A program made the position numbers and the translations under genes. A stretch of 64,000 nt of DNA from Clostridium sp. Cult3. GTDB lineage: Bacteria > Bacillota > Clostridia > Tissierellales > Tepidimicrobiaceae. The stretch's first letter is position 1, and every line of letters begins with the position of its first letter. A model generated the notes under the pieces. The model did not search any database and was not told the origin of the DNA. It was given only the letters and a program-made list of their open reading frames with translations. The stretch lies in NCBI RefSeq assembly GCF_021655115.1, contig NZ_PPXY01000001.1, positions 57,322 through 121,321 of the forward strand, in the 5' to 3' direction. Shown here in pieces: positions 52,882 through 62,140 of the stretch.

Positions 52882-54330
52882 ATGAAGAAGTATTTTCAAA
52901 GACTTGGGCGTTCGTTGATGTTACCGGTAGCTGTATTGCCAGCTGCAGCAGTTCTTTTGGGAATTGGATATGCTATTGACCCATCTGGCTGGGGTGGTGG
53001 AAGTGCTTTAGCGGCATTTCTTATCAAAGCAGGCGGATCTATCATAGACAATATGGCAATACTATTTGCTGTAGGTGTGGCGCTAGGTATGGCGAAGGAG
53101 AGGGATGGTTCAGCTGCTCTAAGTGGATTGGTAGGTTATTTAGTAATTACAACTCTACTTTCAACGGATACAGTTGCCATGATGAAGGGAATTGATCCTG
53201 CAGAAGTAAATGCAGCCTTTGGGAAAATACAAAATCAGTTTATAGGAATTATTTCAGGATTAGTTGCTGCTTCTATGTACAATCGTTTTAGCCATGTAAA
53301 ACTACCAGATGCGTTGGCTTTCTTTAGTGGGAAAAGACTGGTACCAATTGTTACTTCAGCTGCAATGCTAGTAGTATCTGCAATATTATATTTAATATGG
53401 CCTGTTGTGTATACTGGACTAGTAGCTTTTGGTACTGGAATTAGTAAATTAGGTTTTGTAGGAGCAGGATTGTATGGATTTTTCAATAGGCTTCTAATTC
53501 CAGTAGGTTTACACCATGCGTTGAATTCAGTATTTTGGTTTGACGTAGCTGATATAAACGATATTGGAAACTTCTGGGCAAGTACTGGAACTAAGGGAAT
53601 AACAGGTATGTATCAAGCTGGGTTCTTCCCAATAATGATGTTTGGTTTAGTTGGTGCTGCTTTTGCAATATATAAGACTGCTAAACCAGAGAGGAAAAAA
53701 GAGATAGCATCATTGATGATGGCAGCAGGATTTGCCTCATTCTTAACTGGGGTTACTGAACCTCTTGAGTTCTCATTTATGTTTGTAGCACCTGCATTAT
53801 ATCTTGTCCATGCAATATTGACTGGTATTTCATTAGCAATTTCTGCATTCTTCCATTGGACAGCAGGTTTTGGTTTTAGTGCAGGGCTTATAGATTTTGT
53901 ACTAAGCTCTAGACTCCCACTAGCTAATAAACCATATATGTTGCTTTTACAAGGGGTAATATTTGGATTAATATACTATTTCTTGTTCAAATTCTTGATT
54001 GTTAAATGGAATATATCTACTCCTGGTAGAGGAGATGTAGAGATAGAAGTAGATAGTGGCGGAGCGGCATCTTTAGATTCAACAAATAAATATGCTTTCA
54101 TAGCAGCTAAAATTTACGAAGGGTTAGGTGGCGCTAGCAATATAGTTTCAGTGGAGAATTGTATTACTCGTTTGAGGGTAGAAGTAAGGGACGAAAACAA
54201 GGTAAATCAAAACAAAATCAAAGAAGCAAATATTCCTGGAGTAAAAATTACTGGACCAAATACTATTCAAGTTATTGTAGGACCTCAGGTACAATTCGTA
54301 GCTGAGGAAATAGAAAGGCTTAGAAAGTGA
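52882..54330 (+). CDS. PTS sugar transporter EIICB, glucose/N-acetylglucosamine type
   Basis: 482 residues. The EIIC domain (about 1-380) has some ten membrane segments and the motifs MLPVAVLPAAAVLLGIGYAIDP, VGLHHALNSVFWF and GVTEPLEFSFMFVAP, which holds the sugar-binding Glu. The linker leads to an EIIB domain (about 395-482) whose phosphorylated Cys427 lies in ENCITRLR. The pattern is nearer to NagE-type than to PtsG-type proteins, so N-acetylglucosamine is as likely as glucose. EIIA is a separate gene after a hairpin. Expression depends on antitermination at 52726-52802. Confidence 0.9.
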   Translation: MKKYFQRLGRSLMLPVAVLPAAAVLLGIGYAIDPSGWGGGSALAAFLIKAGGSIIDNMAILFAVGVALGMAKERDGSAALSGLVGYLVITTLLSTDTVAMMKGIDPAEVNAAFGKIQNQFIGIISGLVAASMYNRFSHVKLPDALAFFSGKRLVPIVTSAAMLVVSAILYLIWPVVYTGLVAFGTGISKLGFVGAGLYGFFNRLLIPVGLHHALNSVFWFDVADINDIGNFWASTGTKGITGMYQAGFFPIMMFGLVGAAFAIYKTAKPERKKEIASLMMAAGFASFLTGVTEPLEFSFMFVAPALYLVHAILTGISLAISAFFHWTAGFGFSAGLIDFVLSSRLPLANKPYMLLLQGVIFGLIYYFLFKFLIVKWNISTPGRGDVEIEVDSGGAASLDSTNKYAFIAAKIYEGLGGASNIVSVENCITRLRVEVRDENKVNQNKIKEANIPGVKITGPNTIQVIVGPQVQFVAEEIERLRK

Positions 54331-54336
54331 TAATAA

Positions 54337-54367
54337 ATCGGGCGGTAATTGAAACCGCCCGATTTTG
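54337..54367 (+). terminator. Hairpin between EIICB and EIIA
   Basis: ATCGGGCGGT-AATTGAA-ACCGCCCGAT followed by TTTG. It is probably a partial terminator that lowers EIIA expression, or a 3'-end stabiliser. Confidence 0.7.
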
Positions 54368-54389
54368 AAATTATATGGGGAGGATTAAG

Positions 54390-54869
54390 ATGTTCAATTT
54401 ATTTAACAGAGACAAATCTATTTCAATTTTAGCTCCAATGACGGGAGATATAATTGAAATCACACAAGTTGAAGATGAGGTATTTTCTGAAAAAATGGTA
54501 GGAGATGGTGTAGCAATAGAGCCAAGGGAAGGTATAGTTGTATCACCAGTTCAGGGAAGGATAGTTCAGATTTTTCCTACAAAGCATGCATTAGGTATAG
54601 AGACAGAGGATGGATTGGAGATCTTAATCCATATTGGCCTAGATACGGTAGAATTAAAAGGTGAAGGATTTAAAAGTTATGTAAAGGTTGGAGATGAGGT
54701 AAAGCTTGGTGACAAGCTTTTGGAAGTAGACCTGGATTTTATCAGGAAAAGCGGCAGATCTACTGTTAGTCCCATTATCATTACAAATATGGATATAGTA
54801 AAAAACATCTCCACAAAGATAGGAAATGTTAATAGGGGAGAAGATAGCATCATGAATGTGGTTATATAG
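54390..54869 (+). CDS. PTS EIIA component, glucose type (Crr-like)
   Basis: 159 residues from the ATG at 54390, nine bases after GGGGAGG. The all-beta EIIA-Glc fold shows ISILAPMTGDIIEI at the start, the first histidine in FPTKHALGIETEDG and the phosphorylated His81 in LEILIHIGLDTVEL. The end SPIIITNMD is typical. It passes phosphate from HPr to the EIIB cysteine of the preceding protein. It is followed by about 90 bases without a recognised gene before the convergent MATE gene. Confidence 0.92.
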   Translation: MFNLFNRDKSISILAPMTGDIIEITQVEDEVFSEKMVGDGVAIEPREGIVVSPVQGRIVQIFPTKHALGIETEDGLEILIHIGLDTVELKGEGFKSYVKVGDEVKLGDKLLEVDLDFIRKSGRSTVSPIIITNMDIVKNISTKIGNVNRGEDSIMNVVI

Positions 54870-54961
54870 TATACACATAGCGGAACCAACCCTTGGAGTC
54901 TTTATTCCTGGCTTGTTCACAAGGATCATATCGTTAAACTTTGCTAGGCATAACATGGAGC

Positions 54962-56317
54962 CTATCCATCCATTGGCGCTACATTTTTATCATAAATATA
55001 TTTAAGGAATATAATGCTTAAAATTACTGAAGCTATTTCCGCTATAGGATATGCCCACCATACCAAATCTATATTACCAAACAAGGACAATATATAGGTT
55101 GCAGGCAACAATACTAGCAATTGCCTTGATGCAGAGATGATTAAACTCAACAGTCCATTTCCAAAAGCTTGATATACGGAGCTGGAAACTATGCTAATAC
55201 CTGCAAATATATAGCTAAGGCTAATGATACGTAGGGCTGGTATTCCAATATTTAGCATATCTTCTGATGCGTTAAATAGCCCTAATATCTTATCTGGTAG
55301 TATTTGAATCAATAATAGACCGATTATCATTATACAGGTAGCATATATTATGCTTAGTTTAATAGTCTTGATAATTCGCTCTTTATTTTTGGCTCCATAA
55401 TTATAGGCGATAATAGGAACCATACCATTGTTTAGGCCAAATACAGGCATAAATACAAAGCTCTGCAACTTAAGATATGCTCCTAAAACAGCAATAGCTG
55501 TGGAGGAAAACTTGTTTAAAATTTTATTTATTCCATAGGTAGCAACGGAAGTAATGGACATCATTACAATAGATGGGATACCTACAGTATATATTTTTTT
55601 GATAATATTTAGATTTGGCTTAAAGCCTTTCATGTTGATGTTAATCTCCTTATTAATTGTAAGATTAAAGTAGATAGCCATCAAAGCTGCAGTAGCTTGT
55701 CCAATAATAGTTGCCAATGCTGCGCCAGCTGTCCCCATTTTAGGAAGTCCAAAGTATCCAAATATCAAGATAGGGTCCAGTATAATATTTATAATAGCCC
55801 CTGTGCCTTGAGTAATCATAGCATGAAAAGTTTTACCTGTAGATTGTAGTAGTCGTTCAAATATAATTTGAGTAAATTTAGCGATAGATCCTATAGATAT
55901 AATTCTCAAGTAAGCTATTCCATATTCTAATATCTGTTGATTATCGGTTTGAGATCTAAAATAGTTTTTTGTAAACAAAAGGCCAAATATTAAAAATACT
56001 ATATAACTAAGAAAAGCCAAAAAGATCCCATTTTTGGCTGTGTCATTGGCTTTTTCATACTTCTTTTCTCCAAGACTTCGTGATAATAGGGAATTAATTC
56101 CCATACCAGTACCTACTGCGATAGCTATCATAAGGTTTTGTACAGGAAAGGCTAGAGAGACTGCAGTCAAGGCATTTTCATTGATTTGGGCCACAAATAT
56201 ACTATCTACTACATTATATAAGGCTTGTACGAACATGGATATCATTATGGGAACTGACATATTGATTAATAATTTTCTAATAGGCATAACGCTCATTTTG
56301 TTTTCTTCTGTATGCAT
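54962..56317 (-). CDS. MATE family efflux transporter
   Basis: 451 residues from the ATG at 56317, after AAAGGAGGAG; a frame start at 56344 lies before that site. About twelve membrane helices in two halves, with the family patterns SVPIMISMFVQALYNVVDSIFV and GMGINSLLSRSLGE at the start, and GTAGAALATIIGQATAALMA in the middle. MATE proteins export drugs and other cations using Na+ or H+. It is convergent with the PTS EIIA gene, and no regulator is adjacent. The substrate is unknown. Confidence 0.9.
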   Translation of the reverse strand: MHTEENKMSVMPIRKLLINMSVPIMISMFVQALYNVVDSIFVAQINENALTAVSLAFPVQNLMIAIAVGTGMGINSLLSRSLGEKKYEKANDTAKNGIFLAFLSYIVFLIFGLLFTKNYFRSQTDNQQILEYGIAYLRIISIGSIAKFTQIIFERLLQSTGKTFHAMITQGTGAIINIILDPILIFGYFGLPKMGTAGAALATIIGQATAALMAIYFNLTINKEININMKGFKPNLNIIKKIYTVGIPSIVMMSITSVATYGINKILNKFSSTAIAVLGAYLKLQSFVFMPVFGLNNGMVPIIAYNYGAKNKERIIKTIKLSIIYATCIMIIGLLLIQILPDKILGLFNASEDMLNIGIPALRIISLSYIFAGISIVSSSVYQAFGNGLLSLIISASRQLLVLLPATYILSLFGNIDLVWWAYPIAEIASVILSIIFLKYIYDKNVAPMDG

Positions 56318-56463
56318 TGTTTTCTCCTCCTTTATCATATTCATATTATATATTTTTCAAATAGTATTGATCGATATTTTGGGTTTATAGCTTAATCTGG
56401 TTAATCCCAACAGTTCATATTCTATAAAAAAAGTAGGACATTGTCCAATAAATATCTAGCTCT

Positions 56464-56560
56464 AAATATCCGCCCCCGGTAAATGTCCGCCCCCTAAATA
56501 TCCACCCCCGGCACTAACTTACGAACTTATTGGTAAATATCCACTCCTGGCACTAACTAA
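56464..56560 (+). repeat. CCCCCGGCACTAAC repeat, copy 7 (four units)
   Basis: AATATCCGCCCCCGGTAA, ATGTCCGCCCCCTAA, ATATCCACCCCCGGCACTAA and AAATATCCACTCCTGGCAC in series within 97 bases. This is the densest cluster of the family and looks like the multi-repeat end of a transposon. No transposase is present. Confidence 0.8.
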
Positions 56561-56605
56561 ATCATTTTCGTGTGAACTTAAGAAAAACTAAAGAAACAAT
56601 ATAAA

Positions 56606-56640
56606 AAAGCCATCACCTTTTTTAGGTGATGGCTTTAAAA
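56606..56640. terminator. Hairpin AAAGCCATCACC / GGTGATGGCTTT
   Basis: A perfect 12-bp stem with the loop TTTTTTA, A-rich on the left and followed by TAAAA. It could serve either strand. The rest of the gap 56318-56908 contains the repeat cluster and the promoter of the next gene; I see no other gene. Confidence 0.65.
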
Positions 56641-56824
56641 TGTAGGGCAGCATGAGTAAAAACCTGACGGTGAAAGCCACTTAATAGATATAGTAATATA
56701 TAAAAGGTAAAGGTATATAAAAGTCAAGGGTATTAGCTGGTGTTGTAAATTACAAAATACTTGGCCATAAGAGAAAGTATCGAAAAGTAGAAAATCATAC
56801 AATTGGTACATATAATGAATAAAA

Positions 56825-56877
56825 TGTATCAATAGATACAATAACATATTGTGTTTTTGGTATAATCAATATATAAT
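56825..56877 (+). promoter_or_regulatory. Promoter with inverted repeat before the Panacea antitoxin locus
   Basis: TTGTGT (56849-56854), 17 bases and TATAAT (56872-56877). Just upstream, TGTATC-AATA-GATACA (56825-56840) is a perfect inverted repeat that an HTH antitoxin could use for autoregulation. Confidence 0.6.
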
Positions 56878-56908
56878 TGTATTATACTAGGAGAAGGGAG
56901 AGATTAAG

Positions 56909-57136
56909 ATTTGGGTAATACCAAAAGAAAAAGAAATACTATTAAATATTCAATATGACGATTTTTGTTATGCGGTTGATAATGATAATGAGGAATTTTC
57001 TCACGAAATATTGTACATATTCTGTAAGTGCTACAAATTAGATTATTGGGGTACTTTGGAAAATGTTGATATATATATTAAAATTAATATGACTCAAACA
57101 AGGAGCGGTGATGATATAGAATATTTGTTTAAATAA
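56909..57136 (+). CDS. Small protein with non-ATG start, upstream of the antitoxin
   Basis: 75 codons with no ATG, GTG or TTG at its head. The best start is ATT at 56909 after GAAGGGAGAG. It reads WVIPKEKEILLNIQYDDFCY, then VDNDNEEFSHEILYIFCKCY and LENVDIYIKINMTQTRSG. It has no recognised family. It is well placed between a good promoter and a Panacea-domain gene 62 bases downstream, so it could be the toxin partner. ATT starts are known but rare and usually signal low, controlled translation; a sequence error is the alternative. Confidence 0.5.
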   Translation: MWVIPKEKEILLNIQYDDFCYAVDNDNEEFSHEILYIFCKCYKLDYWGTLENVDIYIKINMTQTRSGDDIEYLFK

Positions 57137-57198
57137 ATAGTTTGGTAACATAAAAAATATTGCTAATAATGGTTATTAATAAAAAGGAGGTAACCTAG

Positions 57199-58200
57199 AT
57201 GTTAGGATTTTGTGAGAAGTGTCATGATATGGTAGAATACTGTATCAGAGAAAAGAAAATGACAAAAAACATCAAAGGTAAAGAAATTGAGTATATTGGG
57301 AAGGTAGCGATTTGTAGCAAATGTGGAAGTGAAATATTTATAGCGGATGTTCGTGATTATAATCTTAAAATGTTAGATAATGCTTTTAGGGAAAAAGAGG
57401 GGTTGATTACTGTTTCAGAAATAGAACTTATATTAGATAAGTATAATATTGGTAAAAGACCTTTATCTTTGCTATTGGGATGGGGTGAAGGTACTCTTAC
57501 TAGGTATTTAGACGGGGATATTCCTACTAAACAATATTCTGATATTTTAAAAACAATCCTTAATGATCCAAAGTATATGAAAAAAGCACTAGAGGAAAAT
57601 AAAGATAATGTAACAGATGTTGCATATAGGCGTTGTAGTGAGGCATTAGCAGAAATTGAAAAAAATGATTCTATTACTTTTAAATCTGAGGATAAGATTG
57701 ATCATGTCATAAAATATCTTTTGGTAAGCTGTTCGGATATAACACCTTTGGCACTACAAAAACTATTGTATTATGCTCAGGGGTTTTTCAAAGCTTTTAC
57801 AGGTGAATATTTATTCCATAATAATTGTGAAGCTTGGGTACATGGCCCTGTGTATAGAAGTGTATATCATAAGTATAAAAACTATGGATACAATCCTATT
57901 GAAGAAAGTGAGTATGATTGGACAAATATAGAATTGACTAAGATAGAAAAGGAAGTTTTAGACAGTGTAATTAGAAATTTCGGATGCTATAGTGGAAAGG
58001 TGTTAGAAAAGATGACCCATGCAGAAATGCCATGGAGCTGTACTAGAGTAGGTTTAAGAGATGATGAAAGCTCAGACCGAATCATTGAAAAAGAGCTGAT
58101 ATCAAAGTATTTCGAAGATATTAAACTAAAGTATAATATGCTTAATATATCAGATATTAGTGATTATAGTGAAGATATTTTCAATAAGCTATACAGATAA
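57199..58200 (+). CDS. Panacea/SocA (DUF4065) domain antitoxin with zinc finger and HTH
   Basis: 333 residues. The N-terminal MqsA-like zinc ribbon uses CEKC near residues 5-8 and CSKC near 45-48. Residues about 70-130 form an HTH (ITVSEIELILDKYNIGKRPLS). The C-terminal domain (about 170-300) is Panacea/DUF4065, with ITPLALQKLLYYAQGFFKAF, CEAWVHGPVYRSVYHKYK and a late MTHAEMPW. Panacea antitoxins pair with many unrelated toxins and bind them directly; this zinc-ribbon/HTH type also binds DNA. The start ATG follows AAAAAGGAGG. The likely partner is the small frame upstream, since the downstream side has only a fragment. Confidence 0.85.
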   Translation: MLGFCEKCHDMVEYCIREKKMTKNIKGKEIEYIGKVAICSKCGSEIFIADVRDYNLKMLDNAFREKEGLITVSEIELILDKYNIGKRPLSLLLGWGEGTLTRYLDGDIPTKQYSDILKTILNDPKYMKKALEENKDNVTDVAYRRCSEALAEIEKNDSITFKSEDKIDHVIKYLLVSCSDITPLALQKLLYYAQGFFKAFTGEYLFHNNCEAWVHGPVYRSVYHKYKNYGYNPIEESEYDWTNIELTKIEKEVLDSVIRNFGCYSGKVLEKMTHAEMPWSCTRVGLRDDESSDRIIEKELISKYFEDIKLKYNMLNISDISDYSEDIFNKLYR

Positions 58201-58237
58201 AATATAAAATAACTCTGTAAAGCAAATAAAGAAAAAA

Positions 58238-58320
58238 CTTTAGTATCAGGCACTAACATATTAACCATTATGGCTTAAAGACACAAAGGGGAATGAAAAT
58301 GTAGTGATTACTAATAATCG
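58238..58320 (+). repeat. Degenerate repeat, copy 8
   Basis: TTTAGTATCAGGCACTAAC, ATATTAACCATTATGGC and CAAAGGGGAATGAAAAT. The last two parts match 46207-46245, so the longer module, not just the C-rich core, is repeated. The rest of 58201-58494 shows nothing I can name. Confidence 0.55.
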
Positions 58321-58494
58321 TTCCCTTAAATTATGTTGAAGATGTTTATAACTACTATTAAATGGATATCTTAAAAACGGGGCAAGAAGAAATGAACAAA
58401 ACTGATAGCACGTGTGTGAAATTTTAGATTTTCTCAGGCTATCAATCTTGTCACTAAAACATATTGGAGTGAAGGTAAATGGGGGGGATTAACT

Positions 58495-58722
58495 GTGATG
58501 AGGAAGAATAGATTCTTTTCCTTAATTAAAAATGAGAATATGGAGATAAGGGAAGAGTATATACCCTCAATTACTGTAACCTACAATAGAAGAGAGGATG
58601 GAAACTATGATTGGACAGTTTCTAATCCTGTAAATTTAGGCATAAAAGAGCAAGGTGAACAATATCCAGGATATAGGCTACAGTTTGAAGTATTTACCAT
58701 AGTAATATGCTCTAAGACCTAA
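58495..58722 (+). CDS. Small ORF of unknown function, probably truncated
   Basis: 75 codons (GTG or ATG at 58495/58498 after GGGGGGG). It reads FFSLIKNENMEIREEYIPSI, then NRREDGNYDWTVSNPVNLGI and GEQYPGYRLQ. The last 15 codons run into the end of the convergent transglutaminase gene, which suggests that the original end was lost. The family is not recognised. Confidence 0.4.
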   Translation: MMRKNRFFSLIKNENMEIREEYIPSITVTYNRREDGNYDWTVSNPVNLGIKEQGEQYPGYRLQFEVFTIVICSKT

Positions 58723-60945
58723 ATGATTTTTTAGACGTCTTTCTAATATTTCCTTGTACTTTTCCATTTCCAAGACATCTTCATTTGAGGTGGGGAAAGG
58801 ACCGTATTTGTTTCTTACAAAGGTTTCTGTTATATCTTGGATGCCTTTATCTCCAAAGTAGTAAAAATTGTAGGCGATCCTATCGGCGTATTCATAGTGG
58901 GTTTCCCCAGGTTCTTGAGAATATCCTAATAATCTGGTAAGCTTGATAATCTCATCATATAGATGGATGACCCTTTCCCTATTGGGAAGTTTTTTTATCT
59001 TTGCCTCCTTAAATTTGAATTGGAGAAACCTTATTAAAAATTTCAGGGATATGATCAATAGAACTATACCAATAAATATAGTTAGTGTATTTTTAGATAA
59101 TCTAGGTAGTGCATCCTTAGGGGTCTCCTCTAGGGCTATATTTTCATGACCATTTTCAAGATCTTCTTCCATATCTATTGTTGGCTTATGGTGGTCTTCT
59201 ATTAAGTTTTCGCTGGTTACATCATAGCTTGTTGCTTCTGAGTCCTCCAATTCCCTTTCCTGGCTATAGTTTCTTCTTTCCAAACCATTCGTTAGGGGAT
59301 AGGCTGGGGTTGGCTCGAAGGTTACCCAACCTATAGGCTCAATGAAGGCCTCCACCCATGCATGGGCATTTCTTTGTCTTACTTCATATCTGTTTCTGTC
59401 CACTTGGTTTCGAGCTAAGTATCCTTCTACATATCGACTGGGTATATCTTCTAATCGGAGCATAATAGCCATGGATGTGGCATAGTAAGTACAATAGCCT
59501 TCTTTGCTTTCAAACAGAAAATAATCTATGAATTCCCTATTTTTAGGGACCCTTTCTACATCTAAATTATATTTATAATTACTTCGCAGATGTTCTTCTA
59601 TGGCTAAGGCTTTTTCCAAATCTGTCCTTGAGTTTTTGACAATTTCTTTTACCAGTTTTCTCGTAGGGTCGGTTATTTTATCTTCTGGTATTTGTAGATA
59701 TATATCTACATTATCTATATTTTCCTTTTTCCTATCAATTCCAAGGTTTATCAATTGGTCATAGCTATTGGGCTTGAGCACCTTAACGGTATAGCTTTCT
59801 CCAGAATATATCCCTTGGGGAAGGACTATTTCCTCATCGGGACTTACCTTTATTTGATAATCTCCGTCGAAATTTATTTCTGTTGGTTTATAAGGGCTAA
59901 AAAGGGTAGTGGAGGCAAAGGAATGATTGGTAATAGTTATGGTGGCTTCCCTGTAGTATGCATCCCTATCATTTTTGGGAAGCTGGGTAAAATCCTCTCC
60001 TAGCCAATAATCTTCCCAAGGGCTATCTACGGATTTCCAAGAGTTTCCCGTATAGGTATGCTTTATATTTCCCCGCAGATAGAAAGGTCCATCTCCTCCA
60101 ACTGTCATGACCTTTTTGTCCCTTTGTCGTACTGGACCACCTAGTCTAGAGGTTTCCTCTTGATATCCTGTTGTTGTAAATTCAAAGTAAGAGGCTTTGC
60201 CGTAGCCTCTGCTAAAGGTGTTGGAGGTCCGGAGATCTTCAATACCAGGGAAAATATCATATACTTTATTTTGAAGCCAGGACCATTGAATGTAGTTTGG
60301 GCTTTTAGGAAGTATTAGGGCTATCATTACTACGAAAAAACTATATAGGGCGATGGTTTTTAGCCAAGGAGTATAGGTTTCTTTGAAATTGGAATGGGTT
60401 TTGTAATATTTGCCCAGACCTACAAGGATGAAAAATAGAAAGAAAAACAGGGCCATCATCCGATAGGCTTCATCAAAATAGACGTACCAATAGTATAGAA
60501 AGGCTCCTACATAAAGAGGGAGCAAAAGGTATATCTTTTTATCTTTAAATATAATATACCCGGTAAATAGAGAGATTAATGCTATGAGCATTCCCCAAAA
60601 TAACAGGATATTTTCAGTTGCTATGTTTTCCCTACCAGCTACATAATTTATTATATTTTCAAATAGGAAGTAGATTCTATCAATTGTTAGAGCCATAAGG
60701 GTAGGGAAGTAATGGTTTATCAATAGGGCAGCTATAAATATAATAACTAGTATAATATATAAGAATATAGGGTTTAGAAGGAAAAACTTGATAATAGCGC
60801 TAATCAACAATACCATCAATGCCTGTAGAGAAATATTTAGTTCTAGATTAATAGCAACTCCAAATAGATATACAAGGCTAAAGACCATAGATGAATAGAT
60901 GATATGGTTTATGAACTTTTGTCTTTGGCTTAATATCTTATCCAT
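58678..60945 (-). CDS. TgpA-type membrane transglutaminase-like protein
   Basis: 755 residues. About seven membrane helices fill residues 1-215. An extracellular transglutaminase/protease-like domain lies around 440-560, with the catalytic Cys in SKEGYCTYYATSM and the His in RNAHAWVEAF, then GWVTFEPTP. A further membrane helix (about 630-650) is followed by a cytoplasmic DUF4129-like tail. Relatives accompany MoxR and DUF58 genes, exactly as here: it overlaps the DUF58 gene by 8 bases. The role of these operons is not settled; envelope protein processing or stress response is proposed. The start ATG follows GGAGG. Confidence 0.9.
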   Translation of the reverse strand: MDKILSQRQKFINHIIYSSMVFSLVYLFGVAINLELNISLQALMVLLISAIIKFFLLNPIFLYIILVIIFIAALLINHYFPTLMALTIDRIYFLFENIINYVAGRENIATENILLFWGMLIALISLFTGYIIFKDKKIYLLLPLYVGAFLYYWYVYFDEAYRMMALFFFLFFILVGLGKYYKTHSNFKETYTPWLKTIALYSFFVVMIALILPKSPNYIQWSWLQNKVYDIFPGIEDLRTSNTFSRGYGKASYFEFTTTGYQEETSRLGGPVRQRDKKVMTVGGDGPFYLRGNIKHTYTGNSWKSVDSPWEDYWLGEDFTQLPKNDRDAYYREATITITNHSFASTTLFSPYKPTEINFDGDYQIKVSPDEEIVLPQGIYSGESYTVKVLKPNSYDQLINLGIDRKKENIDNVDIYLQIPEDKITDPTRKLVKEIVKNSRTDLEKALAIEEHLRSNYKYNLDVERVPKNREFIDYFLFESKEGYCTYYATSMAIMLRLEDIPSRYVEGYLARNQVDRNRYEVRQRNAHAWVEAFIEPIGWVTFEPTPAYPLTNGLERRNYSQERELEDSEATSYDVTSENLIEDHHKPTIDMEEDLENGHENIALEETPKDALPRLSKNTLTIFIGIVLLIISLKFLIRFLQFKFKEAKIKKLPNRERVIHLYDEIIKLTRLLGYSQEPGETHYEYADRIAYNFYYFGDKGIQDITETFVRNKYGPFPTSNEDVLEMEKYKEILERRLKNHLGLRAYYYGKYFKL

Positions 60946-62140
60946 ACTGTTCCTCCAATACTTCTTTTATATTAGATTTGCAGTCTAATAGGTATATGGG
61001 AACACCTTCCTGTCTTAGGCTTTCTTGAACCATAAGGTTTAGATTTCCCGTATTATTCTCTTTGTCCGTTACCACAATGAATAAGGGTTTTAAGTTTTTT
61101 GTTTTCAACAATATGCCAAGGGTACCCATAGATTTATCAAGATTGGGTGTTATGATGATTACGGTGGTATCCTTTGTAATAATGTCTATTTTAGGGTTAA
61201 GAAAACTATTAAAATCCATAGCCCCATTTCCTTTAAATCTAGCTAGAAAGTCCATGAAGGGTTTAATATGGGATTTTTGTTGGCCTTCTATGTGAACAAG
61301 TTCTTCTTCATATTGGGTTTGGAAGGATACGGGGATATTTTGACTTATGTAGTAGTTGACAATACTAAGGGCAACCTCAGCTGCCCTGTCCTCTAGACGC
61401 CGATCTACATCCTTTGAGAAGAACTTTTGATAATTGTCGATAAATATGGCCACATGGGTATCTCCACGGTTTTCGTAGTCTTTGATTACTAGATGGTCTA
61501 ATTTGGCTGATAGCTTCCAATGGATGGATTTTACCGAATCTCCTTCCCTATAATTCCTTAAAGATGAAATCCTACTCCTATCCTGAAAGGCCGGGTCTTC
61601 TACTAGTAGTTCCCCTGATTGTTCTACGGCGGTTATTATAAAGGATGAAAGGTCTACTGTCTCAGGATAGACTAATAGAGAGGTTTTACTCCTGATCTTC
61701 CGCTTTAATTTATATATCCCAAATACATCTTGGATGTTTACTTCTATTTCTCCAAGTTCATAATAACCTCGTCTTTTTAGCACTAGGGTTTCTCTGTGGG
61801 TGAAGGATTCCTTCGGGTTTAAGCTTGTATTAACCTTAGGTGAATCTATTCCCGCTAATTGTTTTGAGATATGGCTTTGAATTTCCATATGGGGAATATA
61901 GAATCTGCTATTATTATTTATCTGGTAGTCTAGTATTATCCTATTCCCTGCATATAGGGTGCCCTTTGGAATTCGGATATTACCCTTAATTTTTTTTAAG
62001 ATGATCAGGCTATGAACTAGAGGGACTAAAAATGCTAGCAACAATATATATAATAGGAAATAAGGCATGATTCCGCCAACAAATAATACGAAAGCTAATA
62101 TTATAATAAACAATGGAATGAAGTATTTTATACTATTCAT
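60938..62140 (-). CDS. DUF58 (von Willebrand-like) domain membrane protein
   Basis: 400 residues. Two membrane helices lie near the N-terminus (residues 5-50). The middle is beta-rich (KESFTHRETLVLKRRGYYELGEIEV). The DUF58 signature is RDRSRISSLRNYREGDSVKSIHWKLSAK-like (here FQDRSRISSLRNYREGD, SIHWKLSAKLD) near residues 190-215, followed by a vWA-like segment (THVAIFIDNYQ). It sits between moxR and the transglutaminase gene with 8-base overlaps at both ends, so the three are cotranscribed. It is thought to act as a partner of the MoxR ATPase at the membrane. Confidence 0.9.
   Translation of the reverse strand: MNSIKYFIPLFIIILAFVLFVGGIMPYFLLYILLLAFLVPLVHSLIILKKIKGNIRIPKGTLYAGNRIILDYQINNNSRFYIPHMEIQSHISKQLAGIDSPKVNTSLNPKESFTHRETLVLKRRGYYELGEIEVNIQDVFGIYKLKRKIRSKTSLLVYPETVDLSSFIITAVEQSGELLVEDPAFQDRSRISSLRNYREGDSVKSIHWKLSAKLDHLVIKDYENRGDTHVAIFIDNYQKFFSKDVDRRLEDRAAEVALSIVNYYISQNIPVSFQTQYEEELVHIEGQQKSHIKPFMDFLARFKGNGAMDFNSFLNPKIDIITKDTTVIIITPNLDKSMGTLGILLKTKNLKPLFIVVTDKENNTGNLNLMVQESLRQEGVPIYLLDCKSNIKEVLEEQYG

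Noticed and set aside
54870..54961. Gene fragment between EIIA and MATE (a minus-strand reading with KFNDMILVNKPGIKTPR)
   Set aside because: It looks protein-like, but the frame is short, overlaps both neighbours and I recognise no family; support is too thin to list.
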